A stretch of 64,000 nucleotides of DNA from Thermomonas sp. HDW16 (GTDB taxonomy: Bacteria > Pseudomonadota > Gammaproteobacteria > Xanthomonadales > Xanthomonadaceae). The notes under the pieces are model-generated. The model was given only the letters and a program-made list of their open reading frames with translations. It searched no databases and was not told the origin of the DNA. Shown here one piece after another: positions 29,174 through 37,898 of the stretch. Positions within the stretch are counted from its first letter, which is position 1. Each line of letters begins with the position of its first letter. Made by a program: the position numbers and the translations under genes. The stretch is from contig NZ_CP049872.1 in assembly GCF_011302915.1 (NCBI RefSeq), positions 2,418,001 to 2,482,000 on the forward strand, read 5' to 3'.

Positions 29174-30396
29174 GCGGCGCTCCTGCACAACGTTGGCACA
29201 TCGCCGCGATAGCCCATCGCACCACCCACCAACCACGCCTGCAGCCAGCCCATCGCGTCGGTGGAGAGCAGGCCGGCGCTGCGCAGCGGGCGCAGCAGCG
29301 GTGCATCGTTGCTGGTCAGCTTCGCCAAGCCATCGGAGAACGCCAAGGTGCGTTCGCGATCCGGCGCGCGGCGCTGTGCGTACTGCGCGAGCACGGCGGC
29401 ATCGCCCGGATCGGCGGCACCGGCGATGCATTCGGCCAGGGTCAGCGCATCGCGCAAACCGAGATTGAAGCCCTGTGCGCCGAGCGGATGCAGCGACTGC
29501 GCGGCATTGCCGACGAGCACCGCGCGCGATGCGGTCAACGCCTGCGCCACGTTGCCGATGATCGGGTACGCGCTGCGCGGGCCGCAGGACAGGAACCGAC
29601 CCGCACGCCAACCGAAAGCGTCCTGCACGCGGGCAAGGAAATCGACATCGCCCAGTGCAGCCACGGCTTCGGCATCTTCGCGCGGCACGCCATGCACCAG
29701 GCCGTAATGGCCATCGCCGCGCGGCAGCAGCGCAGTGGGGCCGTGATCGGTGAGTCGTTCGTAAGCGGTGCCGTCAGGCGCACGTTGGCTGCGCAGACGG
29801 GTGACGAACAAGGTTTGTCGGTAATCGTGTTCGCGCGCGGCGATGCCGAGTGCGTCGCGTACCGAACTGCGCGCGCCATCGGCGGCGACCAGCAAACGCG
29901 CGTGCAACCGCTGTTCGCCAGCATCGTCGGATATGCGCACGACACGATAGCCCGCGTCGGCATCGTCCAGCCCGATGAACCGCGTCGGGCGATAGCGGGT
30001 CAGGTTGACCAGCTGCGCCAACCGCGCTTCCAGCGCCTCGCCGAAGTCGCGGGCCACGACCACGCGGCCGAACTCCGTGCGGCCATAAGCGGCGGCTTCA
30101 AGCTGCACGCGACCGAAATCCCCGCTGCGGCTGATATGGATGCGGCGAATGCTGCCGGTCGGCGCCTGCAGCAGCGGCATGACACCGAGCGCGGTCAGCG
30201 CGTTGATCGTGGCCTCGGCGAAGCTGAGGTTGCGCTGGTCGAACACCGCCGGTAACGCGCCGGCCGGGGCGGCTTCGACCATCGCCACGTCGAGTCCGAG
30301 CGGTTCCAGCGCGATGGCCAGGCTGGCGCCGACCAGACCGCCGCCGACGATCAGCACGTCGTGGACGCGGGCTTGTTGGGAGGGAATCGCGGGCAT
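29170..30396 (-). CDS. ubiH: 2-octaprenyl-6-methoxyphenol hydroxylase UbiH
   Basis: A 408-residue FAD monooxygenase of ubiquinone synthesis. Motifs: LIVGGGLVGASLAIAL (15-30), AADGARSSVR, and LVGNAAQSLHPLGAQGFNLG, where Asn replaces the usual Asp, the UbiH hallmark. It adds a hydroxyl group to the benzene ring of the ubiquinone precursor at the inner membrane surface. It is the first gene of a two-gene unit with the next hydroxylase (ATGA overlap). The ATG at 30394-30396 is divergent from the transport-protein gene, with 43 bp between. Confidence 0.93.
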   Translation of the reverse strand: MPAIPSQQARVHDVLIVGGGLVGASLAIALEPLGLDVAMVEAAPAGALPAVFDQRNLSFAEATINALTALGVMPLLQAPTGSIRRIHISRSGDFGRVQLEAAAYGRTEFGRVVVARDFGEALEARLAQLVNLTRYRPTRFIGLDDADAGYRVVRISDDAGEQRLHARLLVAADGARSSVRDALGIAAREHDYRQTLFVTRLRSQRAPDGTAYERLTDHGPTALLPRGDGHYGLVHGVPREDAEAVAALGDVDFLARVQDAFGWRAGRFLSCGPRSAYPIIGNVAQALTASRAVLVGNAAQSLHPLGAQGFNLGLRDALTLAECIAGAADPGDAAVLAQYAQRRAPDRERTLAFSDGLAKLTSNDAPLLRPLRSAGLLSTDAMGWLQAWLVGGAMGYRGDVPTLCRSAA

Positions 30397-30439
30397 TGCG
30401 TTATGCTACCGGCTCCGCTGTCCCACGACCGAAACGCCG

Positions 30440-31006
30440 ATGAATCGCCCCACCTCCATCTCTGCTGGTCCGATCACCCTGGCCCTGTTGATTTTCGTGG
30501 CCGCGCTGACGCGCGTGATCCCGCATCCGCCGAATTTCTCGCCGATCGAGGCGGTGGCGCTGTTCGGTGGCGCCTATTTCGCGAAGCGACATTGGGCGCT
30601 GATCGTGCCGCTGGTGGCGATGTTCGCCTCCGACCTGGTGCTGGGCCTGCTCAACGGCGGCATTTACTGGGAGTACTTTACCAGCGCTGGCTACCTGTTG
30701 ATCTATGCCTGCATCGCGCTGTCCACCGTGCTGGGCTTCGGCCTGCGCGGCAAGGTCACCGGCCGCCGCGTGCTGGGCTACTCGCTGGCGGGCTCGCTGC
30801 TGTTCTTCGTTGTCACCAATTTCACCTCTTGGCTGGGCAACCCGGTCTATCCGCAGAACGCCGCAGGCCTGGTGGCTTCCTACGTGGCCGGCATCCCGTT
30901 CTTCCAGTGGACGGTACTCGGCACGCTGTTCTATGCCGCGCTGCTGTTCGGCGGCTTCGAGCTGCTGCGCAAGCGCGCGCCGGCACTACGCGCGCAGACG
31001 GTCTGA
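30440..31006 (+). CDS. DUF6580 family putative transport protein
   Basis: A 188-residue integral membrane protein with about five to six helices. The motif LTRVIPHPPNFSPIEAVALFGGAYF at its first loop is characteristic of the DUF6580 putative transport family and recalls the substrate-binding (S) components of ECF vitamin transporters. Nine bases after its stop comes a cobalamin adenosyltransferase gene, so B12 or a corrinoid is a reasonable guess at the substrate. That is inference, as no B12 riboswitch is visible in the 43-bp upstream gap, and no ECF energy module is in this window. Confidence 0.82.
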   Translation: MNRPTSISAGPITLALLIFVAALTRVIPHPPNFSPIEAVALFGGAYFAKRHWALIVPLVAMFASDLVLGLLNGGIYWEYFTSAGYLLIYACIALSTVLGFGLRGKVTGRRVLGYSLAGSLLFFVVTNFTSWLGNPVYPQNAAGLVASYVAGIPFFQWTVLGTLFYAALLFGGFELLRKRAPALRAQTV

Positions 31007-31015
31007 TCCGCCGCG

Positions 31016-31567
31016 ATGGGCAATCGCCTGTCGAAGATCTATACCAAGACCGGCGACGACGGTACGACGGGGCTCGGTGACGGCACCCGCGTCGCCAAGG
31101 ATTCGGCGCGGGTCAATGCCTACGGCACGGTCGATGAAGCCAACTCCTGCATCGGCCTGCTGCTCGCCAGCGACGTGCCCGACGATGTGCGCGAACTGCT
31201 GGTGCGCATCCAGCACCAGTTGTTCGACCTCGGCGGCGAGTTGTGCATTCCCGGGCATGCGGCGATCTTCGATGCCGATGTCGAAGCGCTGGAAACCCGG
31301 CTCGATCACTACAACGACGACCTGCCGCCGCTGAAGGATTTCATCCTGCCCGGCGGCGGCGAAGCGGCGTCACGTTGCCACATCGCCCGCACCGTGGTGC
31401 GCCGCGCCGAGCGCGATACCGTCACCCTGTCCCGTCACGACGCCGTGCGCCCGCAGGCGATCCGCTACCTGAACCGGTTGTCCGACCTGCTGTTCGTGCT
31501 GGCCCGCGTGCTGGCCCGCGCCAGCGGCCACGGCGAAGTGCTGTGGAACCACGACCGCCGCAAGTAA
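31016..31567 (+). CDS. PduO-type ATP:cob(I)alamin adenosyltransferase
   Basis: A 183-residue trimeric adenosyltransferase that transfers 5'-deoxyadenosine from ATP to cob(I)alamin, forming coenzyme B12. The ATP-binding N-terminus KIYTKTGDDGTTGLGDGTRV (residues 7-26) and the helix motif RTVVRRAERD plus YLNRLSDLLFVLARV are family signatures. It would supply cofactor for B12 enzymes that lie elsewhere. It is 9 bp downstream of the DUF6580 gene and 10 bp upstream of the amidohydrolase gene, so one transcript is likely. Confidence 0.93.
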   Translation: MGNRLSKIYTKTGDDGTTGLGDGTRVAKDSARVNAYGTVDEANSCIGLLLASDVPDDVRELLVRIQHQLFDLGGELCIPGHAAIFDADVEALETRLDHYNDDLPPLKDFILPGGGEAASRCHIARTVVRRAERDTVTLSRHDAVRPQAIRYLNRLSDLLFVLARVLARASGHGEVLWNHDRRK

Positions 31568-31577
31568 GCAGGTGACG

Positions 31578-32504
31578 ATGCGCGTCTATACGCACTCCGC
31601 CTGCCTGCTGCACGACACCGGGCCCGGCCATGCCGAATGCCCGGAGCGCCTGCAGGTGGTCACGGATGCGTTGCGTGAGGCGTTCCCGAGGCTCGATTGG
31701 CGCGAGGCGCCGCGCGCGAGTCGCGGGCAGTTGTTGCGCGCGCATTCCCCAGAATTGCTCGATTTGGTGCTGGACAACCCGGAACTGAAACGACATCCGA
31801 GCGAACGGGTGATGCTGGATCCGGATACGGTGTTGTCGCCGGCCTCACCCGAAGCAGCGCTGCGCGCCGCCGGTGCCGCGGTGGCGGCGGTGGATGCGTC
31901 CTTGTTGGGTTCCAGCCCGCGCGTGTTCTGCGCGGTACGACCGCCCGGCCATCACGCGACCCATGACACCGCGATGGGCTTCTGCCTGTTCGACAACATC
32001 GCCATCGCCGCCCTGCATGCGCTGGATGCGCACGGACTGGAGCGCGTGGCCGTCGTCGATTTCGACGTGCACCACGGCAACGGCAGCCAGGCGATCTTCG
32101 AACACGACCGCCGCGTGCTGTTCGCAAGCTCGCACCAGATGCCGCTGTATCCGGGCACCGGCGCACGCAACGAAACCGGCGACGGCAACATCGTCAACGC
32201 GCCGCTGCCGCCGGATGCCGATGGTGCGCTGTTCCGAGCGGCATGGACGAGCACGTTGCTGCCGGCAGTCGATGCGTTCAAACCGCAGCTGCTGCTGATT
32301 TCCGCCGGCTTCGACGCGCACCGTCGCGATCCGCTGGCGCAATTGCGCCTAGAAACCGACGACTTCGCCTGGATCAGCCGCGCGCTGGCGCAACTGGCGA
32401 ACCGGCACAGTGGCGGGCGCATCGTTTCCACCCTGGAAGGCGGCTACGACCTGCAGGCGCTGGCTGAATCCAGCGTGGCGCACGTGCGGGAATTGCTGGC
32501 CTGA
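31578..32504 (+). CDS. Histone deacetylase-family amidohydrolase
   Basis: A 308-residue zinc amidohydrolase of the arginase/deacetylase fold. Active-site motifs RPPGHHATHDTAMGFCLFDN (general-base His pair), VVDFDVHHGNGSQ (zinc ligands Asp and His), ISAGFDAHRRDPL (third ligand Asp) and LEGGYDLQAL are all intact. Bacterial members remove acetyl groups from acetylpolyamines or acyl-lysines; acetoin-utilisation AcuC is a relative. Substrate unknown here. The ATG at 31578 has GCAGGTG upstream. A 238-bp gap with no gene follows before lptD. Confidence 0.9.
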   Translation: MRVYTHSACLLHDTGPGHAECPERLQVVTDALREAFPRLDWREAPRASRGQLLRAHSPELLDLVLDNPELKRHPSERVMLDPDTVLSPASPEAALRAAGAAVAAVDASLLGSSPRVFCAVRPPGHHATHDTAMGFCLFDNIAIAALHALDAHGLERVAVVDFDVHHGNGSQAIFEHDRRVLFASSHQMPLYPGTGARNETGDGNIVNAPLPPDADGALFRAAWTSTLLPAVDAFKPQLLLISAGFDAHRRDPLAQLRLETDDFAWISRALAQLANRHSGGRIVSTLEGGYDLQALAESSVAHVRELLA

Positions 32505-32742
32505 TCAGGCGACAACCGCAGAAGAATGGCGCTGCGCCGGTTATTCGGAATTCAGCCTTCTGCCATTCATCCTCAGCGCTACGGTCAGCCCGCGGGTGAC
32601 AGGCGCTGCTTGGTCGCCACTTGCTTCCATGACCTCGGCTCGATCCAGAGCGAAAACCTGCGCAAGTCATGCGATTGCCACGGTTTGCCCGCATCGCGTG
32701 GTTCCGGCAAGCTAGCGGCCGGATTTTGTCACTGGATTCCCC

Positions 32743-35136
32743 GTGCGCCCAGCTCTGCGCCTGCTGCCGCTGCCCTTGTGCATCGCCTTCTCGCTTCAAG
32801 CCCGTGCTGCTGACGACATGCCCCTGAACTGGGGGCTGTGCCCGGTGCAGGACGTGGTCAAGCCCTTCGCCGAAGCACAGGCGGTGCCGGAAGGACTGAA
32901 GATCGACAACACGCAGGAGGCCACTGACATCGAGGGCGATGCCCTCTCGGGTACCGAGGACAATCCGGTTTTCAACGGCAACGTGACCCTGCGTCGCGGC
33001 AACCAGTTCATGGGTGCCGATGAACTGACCTACGACAAGCAGCAAGAGCACTACACCGCCGAAGGCAGCATCCGCTACCAGGGCGCGGGCCTGCGCATGA
33101 CCGCCGCACGTGCGGAAGGCGACCAGGCGAAGGATGTGCATACCATCCACGATCTCGACTACCAATTGCTGTCGCAACGCGGCAACGGCGGCGCCGACAG
33201 CGTGACTCTCAGCGGCAACATCGGTTCGCTCCGGGGCGCCACTTATTCGACCTGTCCACCCGAAAGCCGCCACTGGGAACTGCGTGCGCGCCGGATCGAT
33301 GTCGATACCGAAGACGGCATGGCGGTCGCGCATGGCGCTACCCTGCGTGTCGGCAAGGTGCCAGTGATCTATCTGCCCTGGTTCATGTTCCCGACCGATG
33401 AACGTCGCCGCACCGGCCTGCTGTTTCCGTCGATCTCGAACTCCAGCCGCAATGGCTTTGACTGGCGGCAGCCGATCTACCTGAACCTGGCACCGAACTA
33501 TGACGTCACCCTCAGCCCGCGCCTGATGACCGAACGTGGCGTACAACTGGGCGCCCAGTTCCGCTATCTGGTTGAAGGTGGCACCGGTACTGTCGAAGGT
33601 ACGTACATGCCGAACGACAAGCTGCGCGACCGCGACCGCAGCCTGTTCCACTACGGGGCGTTCCAGAACCTCGGCGCGAATTGGCAAGCGCGCGCGAACC
33701 TGAACTGGATCAGCGATACCCGCTATTACGAAGACTTCAACAATAGCCTGGACGGCCTCTCGCAGTTCACTGCGCACAGCGAAGTCGGTGTGTACGGTCG
33801 CGGCTATGGATGGGACGCGGGGTTCAGCGCCGACCATTGGCAATTGGCGGATTTCACCCTCACCGAAAACATCCTGCCCTACAACCGCATGCCCCGTGCC
33901 TATGTCCACTGGGAGCGATCACTGGGCTTGCGTTTCGTTGGCGGCGTGGATGCCGAGGCAGTGCGTTTCCAGCATTCGGTCTACGACGCCGGTTCGCGCC
34001 TGGACGTGAAACCCTGGATCAGCCTGCCGCTTGAAGGGGACAGCTGGTTCCTGCGCCCGATTGCGGCATTCCGGCATACCTCTTATCAACTGGATGGCGG
34101 GCTGGCCGACAGCATCGCCCGTAGTCGCGCAGTCGTGGCCGAGGAAGCGCTTGGGCGCTTCTGGACGACCGACACCGTTCCCACATCGGTGTGGCAGCCT
34201 TTGCTGCAACGCAAGCCCATAAGCAGCACCCCCGTACTCAGCCTTGATGCCGGCGTCTACTTCGACCGCGACACCCGAGTCAAAGGCAAGGACTACCTGC
34301 AGACCATCGAACCACGGCTGTACTACCTGCGGGTGCCGTACACCAACCAGGACGACATGCCGCTGTTCGACACCCAGCCGTTGACTTTCGGCTGGGGACA
34401 ACTGTTCCGCGACAACCGCTATTCCGGTGCCGATCGTCAGGCCGATGCCAACCAACTCACCCTGGCGGTGAGCACGCGGATGATCCGCCAGTCCGACGGC
34501 CGCGAACGCTTCTCCGCCAGCCTGGGCCAGATCCGTTATTTCGACGAATCGCGGGTGCGCATCCCGGGCGAGCCGATCACCGAGAAGGGACGTTCCGCCT
34601 GGGTCGCAGATGCCAACTATGCGCCGACCGACCGCTGGACCTTCGGTGCCTCCTACCAATGGGATCCGAAAGCGAACAAGACCGACCTCGCCAGCGTGCG
34701 CGCCCGTTACCTGCTGCCGGACGACGGCGTGTTCAACCTCGGCTACCGCTACCGTCGCCAGGTGCTGGAACAGGCGGACATCTCCTTCCTGTACCCGATT
34801 TCGCCGAGCTGGAGCGTGGTCGGCCGCTACTACTACTCGATGTTCGACAACAAGGCACTGGAAACCCTGGCCGGCTTCCAGTGGGACAGCTGTTGTGTCG
34901 CCGTTCGGCTTGTGGGCCGCCGCTACGTGCACAATCGCGCCGGCGACCTCAGCAACGCCATCATGTTCGAAATCGAACTGAAGGGGCTGGGCTCCGCCGG
35001 CCAGGACACGCGCCGCGCCTTGCGTCGCGCCATCCTCGGCTACAATCGAGACGACCTGTATCTGGTGCCGCCGCAGACCGCCACGGGCCAGCCCACCCCG
35101 CCCGACATCGACACGGTTACCGACACCAGCCCATGA
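32743..35136 (+). CDS. lptD: LPS-assembly protein LptD
   Basis: A 797-residue outer membrane beta-barrel that inserts lipopolysaccharide into the outer leaflet together with LptE. A signal peptide ends near residue 22 (LQARA), then an N-terminal OstA/LptA-like beta-jellyroll (residues about 60-200, FNGNVTLRRGNQFMGADELT), then the 26-strand barrel. Cysteines for the inter-domain disulfides are visible: Cys33, one in STCPPE, and the CC pair in WDSCCVAVR, matching the E. coli four-Cys pattern. The GTG start at 32743 is the only one that gives a proper signal peptide. It overlaps surA by 4 bp. Confidence 0.96.
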   Translation: MRPALRLLPLPLCIAFSLQARAADDMPLNWGLCPVQDVVKPFAEAQAVPEGLKIDNTQEATDIEGDALSGTEDNPVFNGNVTLRRGNQFMGADELTYDKQQEHYTAEGSIRYQGAGLRMTAARAEGDQAKDVHTIHDLDYQLLSQRGNGGADSVTLSGNIGSLRGATYSTCPPESRHWELRARRIDVDTEDGMAVAHGATLRVGKVPVIYLPWFMFPTDERRRTGLLFPSISNSSRNGFDWRQPIYLNLAPNYDVTLSPRLMTERGVQLGAQFRYLVEGGTGTVEGTYMPNDKLRDRDRSLFHYGAFQNLGANWQARANLNWISDTRYYEDFNNSLDGLSQFTAHSEVGVYGRGYGWDAGFSADHWQLADFTLTENILPYNRMPRAYVHWERSLGLRFVGGVDAEAVRFQHSVYDAGSRLDVKPWISLPLEGDSWFLRPIAAFRHTSYQLDGGLADSIARSRAVVAEEALGRFWTTDTVPTSVWQPLLQRKPISSTPVLSLDAGVYFDRDTRVKGKDYLQTIEPRLYYLRVPYTNQDDMPLFDTQPLTFGWGQLFRDNRYSGADRQADANQLTLAVSTRMIRQSDGRERFSASLGQIRYFDESRVRIPGEPITEKGRSAWVADANYAPTDRWTFGASYQWDPKANKTDLASVRARYLLPDDGVFNLGYRYRRQVLEQADISFLYPISPSWSVVGRYYYSMFDNKALETLAGFQWDSCCVAVRLVGRRYVHNRAGDLSNAIMFEIELKGLGSAGQDTRRALRRAILGYNRDDLYLVPPQTATGQPTPPDIDTVTDTSP

Positions 35137-36548
35137 GCCCAGTCCTTTCCCGCGCCATCCTCGCCGTAGCCCTTGCCGGCCTGTTGCCCGCTGCCGGCGC
35201 ACAGGCACAGACCTACGCCGCCGCCATGCCGATCGACCGCATCGCCGCCGTGGTGAACGAGGACGTGATCCTGCGCAGCGAGCTCGACCGCGCAGTGGCC
35301 AACATCCGGGCGCAGTACGCCGGCAAGGAAACCCAACTGCCGCCACAGGATGTACTGGAACGGCAAGTACTCGAACGCTTGGTGCTAATGCGCCTGCAGA
35401 TCACCCGCGCCACCGATTCGGGTATTACCGCCAGCGACGAGGATCTGGAGCGCGCCGTTCAGGGCGTGGCCCAGCAGAACGGCATGACCGTGGACCAGCT
35501 CCGCGCGCAAATCACCAACGAGGGTATGTCGTTCGTCGAATTCCGCAACAACCTACGCGACGAAATCATCACCCAGAAACTGCGCCAGAGCTTCGCCCAG
35601 GGCCGCATCAACGTCAGCGAGGCCGAAGTCGATGCCGCGCTGGCCACCGCTTCGGCGACCGCCAGCCAGCAATTCCACCTGGCCCATATCCTGGTCGGCG
35701 TGCCCGACGGCGCCACACCGGAGCAACTGGCGACTGCGCAGAAGAAGATCGAAGGCGTGAAAGCGCTGCTCGACAAGGGCGAAATGACCTTCTCCGCTGC
35801 GGCCGTGCGCTATTCGGACAGCCCGAACGCACTGGAAGGCGGCGATCTTGGCTGGCGCGGACTCAACGAAATCCCGCCAGCCTTCGCCCAGACCATCCAG
35901 CAGATGCAGGCTGGCCAGATGATCGGCCCGATCCGCGGCCCCAGTGGCTTCCAGCTGCTGCAGCTGGTCGAGACCCGCAACCAGGCCGCCGGCAGCAGTG
36001 AGCAGGTCACCCAGTTCTCCGCGCGCCAGATCCTGGTCAAGATCGACGACAAGACCGATGACGCTACTGCAAAGGCCAAGGCCGAAACCTTGGCGGCGCG
36101 TATCGCTGGTGGCGCCGATTTCGCCAAACTGGCCGCCGAATCCTCCGATGACGACGCCACCAAGCGTCGCGGCGGCGACCTCGGCTGGTTCGGGGCTGAC
36201 ACCTATGGCAGCGCCTTTGGCATGCAGGTCGCGGCCCTGTCGGATGGCCAGAACTCCGCCCCGTTCAAGACCGACGCGGGCTGGGTGATCGTGCAACGCA
36301 GCGCCAGCCGCCAGGTCGCCGCCGGCAACGACAGCCTGCGTGCGCAAGTGCGCGAAACCATCGGCCGCCGCAAGTTGGAAGACGAATGGAACCGCTTCCT
36401 GCGCGAAATGCGCGGCGAGGCGTTCGTGGACGTGCGCGATGCCTCGGGCAATTCGACCACGCCCGTCCCGACCGGGACTGCACCGGCCGAGCGCCACAAA
36501 GCGACGCTGACTCCAGAACAAGAGCAGCAACGCGCCGGCGGTGGCTGA
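35133..36548 (+). CDS. surA: Periplasmic chaperone/isomerase SurA
   Basis: A 471-residue periplasmic chaperone and peptidyl-prolyl isomerase for outer membrane proteins, including LptD. Signal peptide to about residue 25 (AGAQAQ); N-terminal SurA domain IDRIAAVVNEDVILRSELDRA; two parvulin domains, the first around HLAHILVGVPDGATPEQ and the second around SARQILVKIDDKTDDA, each ending in a DLGW motif. The tail past residue 440 is low-complexity Thr/Pro/Gln-rich. The ATG overlaps the lptD stop (ATGA), and its 3' end overlaps pdxA by 8 bp. Confidence 0.96.
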   Translation: MSPVLSRAILAVALAGLLPAAGAQAQTYAAAMPIDRIAAVVNEDVILRSELDRAVANIRAQYAGKETQLPPQDVLERQVLERLVLMRLQITRATDSGITASDEDLERAVQGVAQQNGMTVDQLRAQITNEGMSFVEFRNNLRDEIITQKLRQSFAQGRINVSEAEVDAALATASATASQQFHLAHILVGVPDGATPEQLATAQKKIEGVKALLDKGEMTFSAAAVRYSDSPNALEGGDLGWRGLNEIPPAFAQTIQQMQAGQMIGPIRGPSGFQLLQLVETRNQAAGSSEQVTQFSARQILVKIDDKTDDATAKAKAETLAARIAGGADFAKLAAESSDDDATKRRGGDLGWFGADTYGSAFGMQVAALSDGQNSAPFKTDAGWVIVQRSASRQVAAGNDSLRAQVRETIGRRKLEDEWNRFLREMRGEAFVDVRDASGNSTTPVPTGTAPAERHKATLTPEQEQQRAGGG

Positions 36549-37539
36549 TCGCGTCCCGTCGATGCGCCCGCGGCTGGCACTGGTGCCGGGCGAACCGGCG
36601 GGGATCGGCCCGGAACTGGTTGTCCGCGCCGTCCAGCAGGACTTCGATGTCGAACTGGTGATCTTCGGCGATGCCGCCGCGCTGCAGCGCGCGGCGACCA
36701 CGCTGTCGCTGCCGATCGAATTGCATCGCGCCAGCCAAACACCCGCGTCGCCGCGCAGCATCGAAATCGTCGACATCCCGCACCCTGCCGAAGCCGTGTT
36801 CGGCTCACCCGATCCGCGCAACGCCGCTTCCGTCATCGAAGCCCTGACCCGCGCCGCGCGGGCTTGCATGGATGGCGACTGCGATGGTCTCGTCACCGGC
36901 CCGGTGCACAAGGGCATTGTCAACGACGGCGGTATCGCCTTCACCGGCACCACCGGCCTGTTGGCCGCACAGGCCGGCTGCGACGTGGTGATGATGCTGG
37001 CCAACGACATCGTCCGCGTCGCCCTGCTCACCGTGCACATGCCGTTGCGCAACGTCGCCGATGCGATCACGTCCGAATTACTGGAACGCACGCTCCGCAT
37101 CGTCGATGACGCGTTGCGCCGCGATTTCGGCATCACGAATCCGAGCATCGCGGTACTCGGGCTGAACCCGCACGCGGGCGAGGCCGGCCATCTGGGCCGC
37201 GAGGAGCTCGACGTCATCGAACCTGCACTGGAACGCTTGCGTGGTGAAGGCATGCGCCTGGTCGGCCCGCTGCCCGCGGACACCGCCTTCTTGCCGGACA
37301 AGCTGCGCGGCTTCGATGCGGTGCTGGCGATGTATCACGACCAGGGGTTGCCGGTACTCAAGTACAGCGACTTCGCCAATGCAGTGAACATCAGCCTGGG
37401 CCTGCCCTACCTGCGCGTCGCGGTGGATCATGGCACTGCGCTGGATCTTGCAGGCAAGGGTGTTGCCGATCCCTCCAGCCTGTACGCCGCGATTCGAACC
37501 TGTACGCAACTCGTCGTGCGACGCCAACGGAATGTTTGA
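36541..37539 (+). CDS. pdxA: 4-hydroxythreonine-4-phosphate dehydrogenase PdxA
   Basis: A 332-residue NAD-dependent, metal-dependent dehydrogenase of pyridoxal phosphate synthesis (DXP-dependent route). Metal-binding histidines are in LLTVHMPLRNV, GLNPHAGEAGHLG and AMYHDQGLP; N-terminal signature VPGEPAGIGPELV. All are intact. The GTG start overlaps the surA stop by 8 bp, so this is a coupled unit lptD-surA-pdxA as in E. coli. In E. coli rsmA follows directly; here csaA comes between. Confidence 0.95.
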   Translation: MADRVPSMRPRLALVPGEPAGIGPELVVRAVQQDFDVELVIFGDAAALQRAATTLSLPIELHRASQTPASPRSIEIVDIPHPAEAVFGSPDPRNAASVIEALTRAARACMDGDCDGLVTGPVHKGIVNDGGIAFTGTTGLLAAQAGCDVVMMLANDIVRVALLTVHMPLRNVADAITSELLERTLRIVDDALRRDFGITNPSIAVLGLNPHAGEAGHLGREELDVIEPALERLRGEGMRLVGPLPADTAFLPDKLRGFDAVLAMYHDQGLPVLKYSDFANAVNISLGLPYLRVAVDHGTALDLAGKGVADPSSLYAAIRTCTQLVVRRQRNV

Positions 37540-37540
37540 G

Positions 37541-37879
37541 ATGCAGGAGATCGGCTGGGACGATTTCGCAAAGGTGGAGCTACGGGTTGGCCGCGTGCTC
37601 TCTGCGGAGGTGTTCGCACAGGCGCGCAAACCCGCCTATGTGCTGCAAGTCGATTTCGGCCCGGAACTCGGCATCCGCAAGTCGAGCGCGCAGATCACCG
37701 TTCACTACAAAACCGAAGAGCTGGTAGGCCGGCTGGTGGTCGCCGTGGTGAACTTCCCGAAGAAGCAGATCGGCCCACTGATGTCCGAATGCCTGGTGAC
37801 CGGTTTCCACGATGCCGACGGCGCAGTGGCGCTGTGCGTGCCGGATCGCGACGTGCCGTTGGGCACGCGCCTGCTGTGA
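37541..37879 (+). CDS. csaA: tRNA-binding protein CsaA
   Basis: A 112-residue dimeric OB-fold protein. It begins IGWDDFAKVELRVGRVLSAE and carries KSSAQITVHY and VVAVVNFPKKQIGPLMSECLVTGF, both standard for CsaA. CsaA shares its fold with the tRNA-binding domain of methionyl- and phenylalanyl-tRNA synthetases and binds tRNA; in Bacillus it was also described as a secretion-related chaperone. The ATG at 37541 lies 2 bp after the pdxA stop; an ATG at 37532 (MFEMQ) would overlap pdxA. Its place inside the lptD-apaH operon is unusual by comparison with enterobacteria. Confidence 0.92.
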   Translation: MQEIGWDDFAKVELRVGRVLSAEVFAQARKPAYVLQVDFGPELGIRKSSAQITVHYKTEELVGRLVVAVVNFPKKQIGPLMSECLVTGFHDADGAVALCVPDRDVPLGTRLL

Positions 37880-37898
37880 ACAAGGAACGACGCACGCA

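Noticed and set aside
32505-32742. Possible small gene before lptD
   Set aside because: Short frames here have shadow-like composition and no ribosome site; the region is more likely the lptD promoter.
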